Below, piece after piece: positions 51,919 through 61,739 of a stretch of 64,000 bases of DNA. The notes beneath the pieces are model-generated. The model saw only the letters and a program-made list of their open reading frames with translations, had not been told where the DNA came from and searched no databases. The DNA is taken from positions 709,431-773,430 of the forward strand of contig JAQFVV010006448.1 of assembly GCA_028023455.1 (NCBI GenBank), given 5' to 3'. The DNA comes from Epiperipatus broadwayi (lineage: Eukaryota > Onychophora > Udeonychophora > Euonychophora > Peripatidae). A program made the translations under genes and the position numbers. Every line of letters begins with the position of its first letter. Position 1 is the first letter of the stretch.

Positions 51919-51975
51919 CTCTATCTCCCACTGAGGATAGCAAACCAGCTTGAAATCAGCTGATCTGGGAGTGAG
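51919..51975 (+). ncRNA. Hammerhead ribozyme, inverted monomer 2
   Basis: Same as inverted monomer 1, with all motif positions intact. Confidence 0.8.
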
Positions 51976-52335
51976 CAAATGAAAGAGGTAGTTAATTTCT
52001 GACTCTTTTTCGTTTATGTAAAACAAATCTTACACTTGTTCGGCGGTTTTGGTATAGCGCCATCTTTTGGACATAAATAACAAGTGATAGCAGGTTACGT
52101 GATTAACTTGTATTTGTTTTTTCATAAATGTACCTTTAGAGTTTTCTTGCAATGATATATATTGCAGAGACTTTGATTATATGGTGATTCTGAACTGAGA
52201 TCAGACCCATATAAATATCTAGCTTGCTAGGCTGGGTTTGAAGACTTTTCCGGTCTGAAAAATTCACGCTTGCAATCTGATAGAAACGTTTTGCATAAAC
52301 ACTTGAGAGTCAGTGTTTTAGATCTAGTTTCTATA

Positions 52336-52392
52336 CTCTATCTCCCACTGAGGATAGCAAACCAGCTTGAAATCAGCTGATCTGGGAGTGAG
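52336..52392 (+). ncRNA. Hammerhead ribozyme, inverted monomer 3
   Basis: Same as inverted monomer 1, with all motif positions intact. Confidence 0.8.
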
Positions 52393-52551
52393 CAAATGAA
52401 AGAGGTAGTTAATTTCTGACTCTTTTTTCACTTATGTAAAACAAATCTTACACTTGTTCGGCGGTTTTGGTATAGCGCCATCTTTTGGACATAAATAACA
52501 AGTGATAGCAGGTTACGTGATTAACTTGTATTTGTTTTTTCATATATATAT

Positions 52552-52790
52552 GTTAAAACGAAGATTTGCACGGGTTAAATATATAAAATACATATTTTGC
52601 GGGTTCATCCGTGTTAAAAACTTTTAATATCAATATACTGACGTTTCGTCTTGGTCGCACATGCCATCCACAGAGTTATAAAAAGGTTATAACTCTGTGG
52701 ATGGCTTGTGTGACCAAGTCGAAACGTCAGTATATTGATATTAAAAGTTTTTAACACGGATGAACCCGCAAAATATGTATTTTATATATA
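52552..52790. repeat. Near-perfect hairpin, ~100-bp arms
   Basis: Arms 52583-52683 and 52690-52784 are reverse complements with only a few differences (for example TCTTGGTCGCACATGCC versus the rc GACTTGGTCACACAAGCC). Each arm contains CGAAACGTC, the form taken by the 3' half of many hammerheads, but the sequence before it reads CTGTGGA, not CTGANGA. The 5' lead (AAAACGAAGATTTGCACGGG) recurs at 57092-57137. Confidence 0.75.
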
Positions 52791-52964
52791 TATAAATAAA
52801 TTCAGAATGAAAAACACATTAGAATTAAATTAAGAAATATAATTTCAGTAATTATTTTTTAAAAAAAAATATTTTTATTGAGGATAAAAACATTTTCAAA
52901 AAGTACCAATTGACTTTTAAAAAAGGCAATTTACATAGAATAAAAAAGATATTAATATTGTTTT
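52791..52964. other. AT-rich spacer
   Basis: Nothing recognised. Confidence 0.4.
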
Positions 52965-53288
52965 TCAAGTTATATCAAAATATGGTCTATCATATTTCAC
53001 TCCAAAACTATATTTTCCAACATGCTTTCTAAAAGGAACAGTAGAAAAAAAAATCTCATCTGAGTGATGTTAGAAAGAATTTTTACCCACTCAATAATCA
53101 ATAATTGCATGATTTGCTAACTTTATTATTGATTGCTTATTTTCTAAATATCCTAAACTTCTATAGAAATTCTCAGGTACTTGAATTTTTTTTTTTAAAT
53201 CATCAAGTTTAAAACCTAGTTTACATGTGTGACAAACATATGCATCAGCCATTACATCAAAACTTTTTTCAAATATTATAACATTATA
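52965..53288 (-). pseudogene. Unidentified coding-like remnant, two in-frame stops
   Basis: One minus-strand frame stays protein-like for ~108 codons. It contains FEKSFDVMADAYVCHTCKLG, then IQVPENFYRSLGYLENKQSI, then IKLANHAIIDY (stop), VGKNSF (stop), HHSDEIFFSTVPFRKHVG and KYSFGVKYDRPYFDI, ending at a TGA. Composition is far richer in varied residues than chance AT frames here, and it holds a C..C pair. I do not recognise the family. It could be a decayed transposase, a host-gene exon or a retrocopy. Confidence 0.4.
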
Positions 53289-54600
53289 TGAGGATAAAAA
53301 AAATTACTAAGTAAATAATAGCATATTACTATTTTGGGAAATGTAACATGCATTGAGGTATACAATGTAAAAATAATGTGGAAGAATAAATCAATTTGTG
53401 TTTATATATTTAAAAAACAGTTAAAACAGGAAATCATATTTATAAAGCAGTGATTTTCTATAAATATCAGCAGTTTAACTTCTCATACTGTAAATAATAT
53501 TAGAAAATAAAAAGAAATGATTGAGCATAAGTGAATCAATCAATTTTAAATTGCATATAATAAATGAAGAATTGCTTTATATTAGGAATGAAAACAACAT
53601 TTAGTGAAGATCAGATTCAGGTATTACATGAAGTAAAATTTGGTGACAAATTTTAAAGAAAAATTTTTGATTTTAAATATAAGAAAAACTTCTGGAGAAC
53701 TACATCTGCAATAAAATTTCACTATAATCTTACTATTTCATTATTTCCACTATCTAGTTGAATTATCAACTCTGCAGAGATTGCATTCAAAAAAATTGCA
53801 CTGAAGGACAATTGTATCTGAAACATATATTCAAGTATAGTATGTACTGAAAGATTTAAAACTTTTCAAATTTGCATTGATTATATGTGTATAATAATTT
53901 ACACAATTAATTTATTGCCAATGATGTTTCTAGTAATTATTAAAAAAATATAAAAATATAAAGGTCTTGATTCAAAATATTTGCCATGAAACTGCTGAGA
54001 GAAACATTTATTTATATTATCTGTTAAAATGTAAGGAAAAAATAAAGCTCTACAAATGTGCCTTTATATAATTTATATTATACAATTCAAGATTTATAAT
54101 TTTAAAAATATATTCATACTATACCAATACTAATTTGAGAGGTTGCGATTTCTCTTAAATATGCACGACTATCAAATAACACACATCCTTATGATGCACA
54201 TATTATAAGCAAATTGATGATTTAACCATTATGGTTTAATATAAACCACATATAAATATATAGATAGTCAAGATCTTAAATGTATGCATCCAATATATGT
54301 GACACTACTTAAGAAAAAAGTTTACTTGTATCTCTCAGATCAATCATATCTTCAGATTGTTAATTTTTTTTTTTAAAGTCCACATTTTATATATTTTAAA
54401 TTGTATTTAGCTGTTAGCAAGAACACACAATTAGAATAGAACACATAGTTTTGAGGGTTTGTATTATTCTTTCTTCTTCAGCTGTTTTGGCTTATTAAGT
54501 GACAGTATAGTCCAGTAATTGAATCCATCATCTTAGAGATGTGAACACTGACTTTCATATTCTAAACTGTCATTAACCAGATCAGCAATTATCACTGAAA
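53289..54600. other. AT-rich DNA, nothing firm
   Basis: The only mark is a short protein-like plus-strand run at about 53587-53640 (see rejected items). No gene is supported. Confidence 0.4.
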
Positions 54601-54625
54601 AGATGAAAATATTGTGTTTTGGAAT

Positions 54626-54628
<3 letters not shown>

Positions 54629-54716
<88 letters not shown>
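54629..54716. repeat. (TA)n microsatellite, ~44 units
   Basis: Uninterrupted TA tract abutting the hairpin that follows. Confidence 0.95.
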
Positions 54717-54718
<2 letters not shown>

Positions 54719-54895
54719 TCAAAACTACCCCAAATCTAAAATTAAACCAGACCAGAATAAAAATAATATTAAAACACAACCTAAGGTTTCACTGCTACAA
54801 GCAGACTTGAGAAGTCTGCTTGTAGCAGTGAAACCTTAGGTTGTGTTTTTATTCTGGTCTGGTTTAATTTTAGATTTGGGGTAGTTTTGATTTTA
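54717..54895. repeat. Near-perfect hairpin, ~85-bp arms
   Basis: The left arm 54717-54808 and right arm 54811-54895 are reverse complements, the left having a ~14-bp extra AT segment. The right arm contains CTGC TTGTA GCAG, then GAAACCTTAGGT, where ACCT/AGGT could form a stem III. The nucleotides in the core position (TTGAGAA) do not match CTGANGA. A single diverged arm is at 34048-34145. Confidence 0.75.
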
Positions 54896-54925
54896 TATTG
54901 ACTAGTTTAGCTTTATGCTTGTAAT

Positions 54926-54928
<3 letters not shown>

Positions 54929-54968
<40 letters not shown>
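54929..54968. repeat. (TA)n microsatellite
   Basis: TA tract of about 19 units. Confidence 0.9.
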
Positions 54969-54971
<3 letters not shown>

Positions 54972-55041
54972 ATTCAAACAAATATATTTAACACAGTATT
55001 ATTATTATATAATTTAAATATACAGACATTTAATGGTTGTA

Positions 55042-55046
<5 letters not shown>

Positions 55047-55111
<65 letters not shown>
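55047..55111. repeat. (TA)n microsatellite
   Basis: TA tract of about 32 units. Confidence 0.9.
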
Positions 55112-55115
<4 letters not shown>

Positions 55116-55540
55116 GATGATAAAAATAGTCCAACATATGTCTACAACTGGATGTCATTATCATAAATCTTTAGAAAAAAAAAAACATTATAATTTTCAT
55201 GTTTATGTGTTCAAAATATTAATAAGCTGTATTAATTTACACCCAGAAGTGAAATGAAAATAACAAATATAAACTCAAATTATCTTAGAAGTAGATGGGC
55301 AGCATCAATAAAGTTTAAAAATAATGAGTATTGATCATTTACATGGTTAATTAGGTTTTTTCTTTTACTCATTTATACCCAAATCATTTGTAAAAAGTTT
55401 TTCTTTTTTTATAAATCGCATTTTTTTTGAAAATTTTCATTAGCTTTACATATTTATTTAAAAAAAAAATCAACTATTAAATAATTGTACTTATTCCAAA
55501 TAAATAAATAAATAAATAAAATGAACATTCACTTATAATC

Positions 55541-55729
55541 TCAAGTTATTATTTCTACTGTCACTTCAATGAATAATTGTAGGTGTAATTTTCTACATGA
55601 ACAATGAATCCCATTTATTTTTAAACACTTTTTACATTTTTGTCTTCTGCAGAGTTTGTTTGTTCTCCCTTTACTTTTTAGTAATAAATATGGCTGATTT
55701 GTAATTTGAATCTTCCTCTTTATTTTCAA
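55541..55729 (-). CDS. Cysteine-rich ORF, unidentified
   Basis: 62 codons, MKIKRKIQI... with NKLCRRQKCKKCLKING and IHCSCRKLH, that is five Cys within about 20 residues in a basic stretch. A C-terminal zinc-binding tail of a DNA transposase (piggyBac-like elements end in such a domain) is possible, but spacing does not clearly match. It may also be chance. No catalytic region is nearby. Confidence 0.2.
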   Translation of the reverse strand: MKIKRKIQITNQPYLLLKSKGRTNKLCRRQKCKKCLKINGIHCSCRKLHLQLFIEVTVEIIT

Positions 55730-55863
55730 AAATTAAACATAACCTCCCTCATGCATAATTATAAATGTGATTTATATATTATAAAGAAGGAACAAACCTC
55801 CAGTCATGCACTTTTAAAAATTTACATGCACTCACTCATGAACCTTTGTTCGAACAGCATATG

Positions 55864-55865
<2 letters not shown>

Positions 55866-55914
<49 letters not shown>
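55866..55914. repeat. (TA)n microsatellite
   Basis: TA tract of about 24 units. Confidence 0.9.
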
Positions 55915-55919
<5 letters not shown>

Positions 55920-56424
55920 CCAAACTTTGCTCTCAATTCTGAAATCAGGGTTTCAATCTATTATGTGTCTGAGTTATAAATTATTAATTGAATTGTACAA
56001 ACCTGTAAGTAGAAGTTTGTTTTTTCTATATAATATTACACATGCTGTCTGCATTATACAAATAATAGACTATTTATTACAAATATGATTCATGTGAAAT
56101 TTATGTTATGTTTCTTTTTGTTAGTTTCCATTTTGTGCAAAAAATATCATGGTACTTAGTTCTAGCAACATTTTATTCTTCACTTATAAAGTTGATAAAG
56201 TTGCACAACTTAAAATCAGCTTCAAAAATCATTCAATATGTAAAAAAAACTGCATTAAAATAAAATTATTTCTTTCTGAGTTATAAGGGTGCATAAAGAA
56301 AAAAAAAACAATAATAATTGATAACTAAAGAATGGTCTATCTCTACTGAGGCAGATCTGGGGAAAAGGTTGGATTATATTTTTTCACAATCAATTTATTA
56401 ATTAAAAAATTATGAACATGCTAC

Positions 56425-56428
<4 letters not shown>
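55915..56428. other. AT-rich DNA, nothing recognised
   Basis: No supported feature was seen. Confidence 0.4.

Positions 56429-56500
<72 letters not shown>
56429..56500. repeat. (TA)n microsatellite, ~35 units
   Basis: Uninterrupted TA tract. Confidence 0.95.
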
Positions 56501-56503
<3 letters not shown>

Positions 56504-56712
56504 TAATAGAAGATTAGCTGCAATAGAAAAAAATGTTAAACAAAATCAAGATTATTTATAGTGGGGAATAAGGTAGTGAAATTAATGTTTATTTATTTAT
56601 TGCATATTAATGAAGCAAAAAAACTTTTACTACAATTGATAATGTGAATAATTTATCTTTAATCATGGGATGCTGTTAGGAAGTTAATATGTTTTTATGT
56701 TAAAACATACAC

Positions 56713-56717
<5 letters not shown>

Positions 56718-56770
<53 letters not shown>
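56718..56770. repeat. (TA)n microsatellite next to repeat copy 8
   Basis: TA tract with one AAAT interruption, ending ~18 bp before the ~300-bp repeat. Confidence 0.9.
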
Positions 56771-56775
<5 letters not shown>

Positions 56776-56787
56776 AAACTACATATA

Positions 56788-57080
56788 ATTAGAGGCAATT
56801 TAAATCCAGAATTCACGTTTCCTTTAATCATTCCTTTTATTTTATATTGCCAATACACATGAGCTCATACATGTCAAAAAGCTAAATGATATCCAGTATA
56901 TGTATTTCATGCTAAACCAGCACTCATCAATTGGTCCAGATCATCATCTCCCATCACAGACATAATTAGTACTCAGCTTATATTAAGATAGCAAATCTTC
57001 AAACTTTAATGGATAGGCTTCAATCCTCTCCATTCTTCAACTCTTCAACCATCTATATCACTGAAAATCTGATATATATA
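56788..57080 (-). repeat. Hammerhead-bearing ~300-bp repeat, copy 8
   Basis: Minus copy of the 54-345 family, running from the decayed B-box end (GGCAATTTAAATCCAG) to the 5' part ATCCATTAAAGTTTGAAG (rc). It retains the best hammerhead of the family. Confidence 0.7.
56887..56947 (-). ncRNA. Hammerhead ribozyme-like motif, one core change
   Basis: On the minus strand: stem I arm ATGATCTGGACCAA; core TTGATGA (first base T for C); stem II GTGCTG gtt TAGCAT; GAA; stem III ATA-CA-TAT style; A as the cleavage-site base; arm CTGG then ATATCAT. Only the first core base and one stem I pair depart from an active design. The family consensus from eight copies has CTGATGA and TTGG, so an active ancestor is likely. 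Confidence 0.6.
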
Positions 57081-57140
57081 TATATATATGTTAAAACGAA
57101 GATTTGCACGGGTTAAATATATAAAATATTTTGCGGTTTC
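57081..57140 (+). repeat. Copy of the lead of the 52.6-kb hairpin
   Basis: (TA)n followed by GTTAAAACGAAGATTTGCAC and GGGTTAAATATATAAAATA, the same as 52545-52590, but without the hairpin arm. Confidence 0.7.
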
Positions 57141-58640
57141 GGTAAACTTTACAATAATGATTCTGGTCCCAACATAGTGGTTGTGTGTAAGGTTAAAATT
57201 TTAGGTGAAAAATAAAACACAATTAGAAATTGACTATTTATTCTTTGTCACAGATTTTATTTTATTTTCATACCATTCTGTCTCTCATTTTCACAATTTA
57301 TCACTTTCCAGTCTCTTTAAATTAATGTTAGTCAATATTAAGTTTACCATTAATTTTCATTTATTGTTAATGGCAAGTAAAAACTCTAACTTTTAAGTCA
57401 CTGTACAATATAGCACAAAGTGCATGTTTAAGCCTATTAATATAAAACTACCTATAATATTTAAGTGGATAGTTACATTTAAATTACAGTCTGTGCTTAT
57501 ATATATATATATATAATTAAAAATAGTCAATTTAAAACAAAATTGAAGTTTAAAATAATTAATTTAAAACAAAATTAAAATAGACAACTCACTATAAATA
57601 AATAAAAAAATATTTAATATACCAATCCGGCTGTCATTCCTTAATGGAACTGTTTCAAAGTGTTTGTTTTATACAATCGCATGACCAGTTATTATTATAT
57701 ATATATAATGTCCGTTAATTAAAACAAAATTGTAATTATAATTGAAATAATAATTATAATTACAATATATATATATATTACAATTAATATATAGCTATTA
57801 TTATCTGTTTGTTAATAATAAAAGAATGTAAACCCTTTTTCTTACTAAGTACATGACTAGCTTTAAAAATATTTTTTGGTACAAGAATATCTGAGATAGT
57901 TTTATATTTTCCTATTCTATGATATATTAATAAACATATTTCCGAGTTGCTTTTGTAATTGTTAATATGTCTAAGACATTAAGACCTAACTATTACTTTA
58001 TATTTATATTATTTCAATAATTCTTTAATAAAATATAAACAAACAAAATATTTTACATGATAAATAAATAAATTATTGAAATACTATATCTAACTCAACA
58101 GGATTTCTCTGCTATTAAAGATTTATTTTAATTTACAGTTTTGTTTTAAATAAAGACAAGTTGTAATCAATAAGACAATAAAATAAAAAAAACTAAAACC
58201 TATGAATATAATTAACAATGCTACTATTTTTTCCTACAATTTGGCTTGTTAGTGTTAGTCTGAATTACAAGCTTTTAGACCTCCTACTATTTTTGCTTTA
58301 TAAAAAAAAAAAAAAAAATATTTTGGACATTCGTTACATTTGAATTAAATATTTATTTCATAATTGTGAGCACACTATTTTTATGCTATCAAGTGATGCT
58401 ATCTATTGTAGTTAGTAATGGACATTTATTAGAAAAGCTATATTCAAGGTTTATATTATCCTTATTCACAAACTAGTTTTCAGCTTATATTCTTCACTGT
58501 GAAAGAACAAGCATAGAAAGATCCATATGCATTCTATAGATTAATATACTCACAAAAATCATAAGTAAGAAACTAATCTGCTAAAATTGATAGGATAGCA
58601 CTGGAAATTATCTATTGATAATATATATTGACTAATTGTT
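57141..58640. other. AT-rich DNA with a PLE-end scrap
   Basis: 57705-57775 (GTCCGTTAATTAAAACAAAA, then TTGTAATTATAATTGAAAT) is the reverse complement of the PLE end at 63890-63945. Otherwise nothing is supported. A17 homopolymer near 58302. Confidence 0.45.
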
Positions 58641-59124
58641 CAAGATTATAATAGGTGATAACACTAATTAAAGTATAATAACTGCAGATGTGTGGATAGA
58701 AAATGAGGCAATTCAAAGAGAAATGGAATGGTAATATTTTTATATGAGAGATGGAAAAAGCAAAATTACAATGTTTGGTAGATTGCAGTTTATTGATAAT
58801 AAGAGAATATCCAAAATAGTATTTAATTTGGTTACGAGTAAAGGGCAGACAACATGATAGGTAAGAAAGATGATAAGGTAGGCAAAAGATTTGGATAAAA
58901 CATTATCTTATACAAAAGATGGGATGATTATGTTAGGAAAAATGTTGAGTGTAATAGTTGCAAGGAATGGGATAAAAGAATTGATGCATTAATAAAAAAT
59001 AAGAAGTTGGAGAGATGCTGAACTATTATGGAGAGTAAAGAAGAGTTTAAATATATATAGAAGTAAACAGATATTGGATAGAAAATAATTTATAATAGCA
59101 AGGAAAGTAGTTTACTATTTAAGG
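58641..59124. other. Possible far 5' part of the second LINE
   Basis: Contains MRDGKSKITMFGRLQFIDN-like plus-strand peptides that hint at coding origin, but I cannot place them in the LINE. No feature is called. Confidence 0.3.
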
Positions 59125-59910
59125 GTGTAAGACAGGATGACTCCATATCTCCAAACTTTTTACAGCAGTGCTGCAAGAAGTATTTTGTGGATTAAAATGA
59201 GAAACTAAGGGTGTGAAAGTAAATGGAGATTATTTAAGTCATTTAGATTTTTCATATGATGTAGTTGTTTTTGCAAATAATGCTTTAGAGTTACAGGAAA
59301 AGTTGCAGGAGTTATCAGATGAAAGTAGGAAAGTAGGACTAAAAATATATGTTAAAAAGACTAAAGTAATGATTAATAGATTTTTTTCAAAATATGAAAA
59401 TATAGATTGATTATGATGAGTTAGAAGAATTTAACAGTTACAAATACCTTGGTCAGATTATTAATACAGATGGAAACATAATGGATGAAATTAATCATAG
59501 AATTAAACTTGTTTGGAGTGAGACTTGGACACTTACTAGAAGAGCAATACAGAGACTTCAGGCCACTCAAAGAAGTATGGAGAGATGCATGTTGGGAGTA
59601 ACAAGAAGAGATCGAAAACACAAAGTATGGGTAAGAGAACAAACATGTTACTGACCTCATTGAAAAAAATAAAAGACAGAAGTGGAGTTGGGCTGGACAT
59701 ATTGTTAGAAAAGATGATAATAGATAGACAATTGGATTTTAAACTGGATTCCAAGAGATTGTAAAAGACCCAGAAAGAGACCACATGTGAGATGAATGGA
59801 TGAAATAAGAAAGTGTACAGGGGTGATGTGAAGAAGAGAAGCTAAAGATAGGAAAAGATGGATTGAACTTGAAGAGACCTTCATCCTGCAGTGGATTGAT
59901 AATGGTTGAT
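59125..59910 (+). pseudogene. RTE-type LINE remnant, 3' part
   Basis: The translation reads KGVRQDDSISP, then KVNGDYLSHLDFSYDVVVF, ANNALELQEKLQELSDESRK and VGLKIYVKKTKVMINRF. A frameshift follows, then EEFNSYKYLGQIINTDGN and IMDEINH, an internal deletion, SETWTLTRRAIQRLQATQ, RSMERCMLGVTRRDRKH and WVREQ. This is the RTE palm, thumb and C-terminal region. The catalytic FADD box reads FSYD, so it is inactive. It ends at a (TA)n tract (59911), as the first copy nearly does at 4093. Confidence 0.85.
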
Positions 59911-59911
59911 G

Positions 59912-59942
<31 letters not shown>

Positions 59943-59966
59943 ATATATCATATATATATAAATAAT

Positions 59967-60010
<44 letters not shown>

Positions 60011-60018
60011 ATTATTTT
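59911..60018. repeat. (TA)n hairpin
   Basis: Two (TA)n tracts with the inverted pair AAATAATACTTTATATA and TATAAAGTATTATTTTAT. Confidence 0.8.
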
Positions 60019-61069
60019 ATTCATTATATATGTAATATTTTTTATCTTCAATACCAACCAATCAATATTTTTATAATTTGTAATTTTTTTTATGTATATT
60101 TTGAATATATAATAATTATTTTCTGTTTTTATGTTTATTTAATAATAAAAAATTTTTGCTAATTTTTTGCATTGGGGTATTCAATAATGGGTACTTAAGG
60201 ATAAGATACTTTGCCAATACACATAAAACAATATTGGGAGAAACATTGCAAATAATATATTAAATATAAAAGAAAATTAGTTGATTAATATGTACTCTCA
60301 AAAAGATTACAGAATAAAAATGTTAAAGTTTTGATATTTATTTGATTTAATTACTTTGAGTATCAAAATGCAATAAGGCAAATGTAAAACTAATCCTATG
60401 CAACTTGATTTAGGAAATAAAAACTACACATTAAAAATATAGCTGAAATAAGATGTTTCATGAATAGATCAGGAAAAATATATATGACAAATCTTTTTAC
60501 ATAAGTCATTGATATACACTAGCTCACATAATTTTTTCAATTTATTTAGATGCTTGTAAAAATAGCTCCCATCATTTTAGTCTGCAACACTCTACTGACA
60601 AAGGTAAAATACAAAAATTAATTTAAGAATGTGTATATTAATATATCGCACAATCATCTAGTGTTCAATGTTTACTTAAGGTTATAATTGACAGCTCTAG
60701 AGTTGGGTGAAAAAAATTGCTCTTGGTTACAATGCTACTATTATGTTTATTACAATGTATTCTCATTTAATAAGATATAGGTAAGTATAAATCTGAATAA
60801 CATCATTAACTTTGAAATGTTTAGATAGTAAACTCAAGTGTTTAAAACAAATTAAAAAGTGATTAACAGAGGTCTTCTAACTAAAGTGTTATAAAAACAC
60901 ATAAATGTTAAAGAAATGTGTCTGAATAATGCCTTTAAATAAAAATAAGTTTTAAATAGCATACTATGTAAAATAAAAACCTATTGTTTTAAAAGTAGAT
61001 ATAAGACTGATACAGTTATATAAACAATATTTATTAAAAATAATAAAATATGATAATTGTTAAGTGCTG

Positions 61070-61072
<3 letters not shown>
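60019..61072. other. AT-rich DNA, nothing recognised
   Basis: No supported feature was seen. Confidence 0.4.

Positions 61073-61106
<34 letters not shown>
61073..61106. repeat. (TA)n abutting a diverged satellite monomer
   Basis: TA tract in the same relative position as the one at 49116-49149. Confidence 0.85.
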
Positions 61107-61119
<13 letters not shown>

Positions 61120-61400
61120 CACTAGATGGAGTTTTACCAATCTCTTAACAAGCTTTTGTTTACATAAACGCTGAGAGGGATAGAATTCAATATCTCTTCC
61201 ATTGTCTCCAACATTTAAACCATGGTTTTGATCTAGTTGGTTCATCTCAGTAAAGGGTAGGAAATGCTAGAACCTAGAAACTAACTCTACAATCAGTATT
61301 TGTGAAACACGTTTTTATCAGTTTGAAAGCATGAATTTTCAGATGCATAAATATCTTCAAACCAGATCCCCAAAGTAAAAGCAACTTGCAATTAATACAT
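61107..61400 (-). repeat. Old, single relative of the 418-bp satellite
   Basis: Collinear with the monomer: ACTAGATGGAGTTTTACCAA for AAGATGGCGCTATACCAAAA, TTTACATAAACG, ATCTCTTCCATTGTC, GTTTTTATCAGTTTGAAAGC for GTTTCTATCAGATTGCAAGC, and TCTTCAAACC. In the ribozyme region the minus strand keeps ACTGAGAT and a palindrome AACCATGGTT in the stem III position, but the core, GAA and stem I are degraded. Confidence 0.7.
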
Positions 61401-61493
61401 GCTTTTTCTCATAGGAATGGGAAATCTATTTTGTATATGCATGTAGATGAGAATCTTAATATTTAGTTTAAATATAGATATTTATAAGAAGGT

Positions 61494-61496
<3 letters not shown>

Positions 61497-61533
<37 letters not shown>

Positions 61534-61590
61534 AACTTGTTATAATTCTTAAAGTATATATATATATATATATACTTTAAGAATTATAAC
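61497..61590. repeat. (TA)n and a perfect hairpin
   Basis: AACTTGTTATAATTCTTAAA (61533) and its exact complement TTTAAGAATTATAACAAGTT surround a (TA)n loop. Confidence 0.85.
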
Positions 61591-61739
61591 AAGTTTAAAA
61601 CATAATGCCTACCTGAATTTTTTTTTTTTTAAATACTCTTCTTTGTACTTTTCACAATATTTTTATTCACTGCTCCATTATTTAAAATGTATTTCTGAAT
61701 CAAATGTATCTTTTTACATTTGATTCCAATTTTTTTAAG

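Larger units (their letters stand above)
51231..52543 (+). repeat. 418-bp satellite, three inverted monomers plus a stub
   Basis: Units start at 51234, 51652, 52069 and 52487 (periods 417-418); the fourth stops after ~57 bp at a (TA)n. Orientation flips at 51230/51231, where CTTGTTATTT and AAATAACAAG flank an 8-base loop. The inverted block is therefore the complement of the last 1.3 kb of the forward block. The ribozyme strand is now plus. Confidence 0.9.

Noticed and set aside
53587-53640. Peptide KTTFSEDQIQVLHEVKFG on the plus strand, faintly homeodomain-like
   Set aside because: Only ~18 residues, no helix 3 WFQN motif and a stop soon after; most likely chance.
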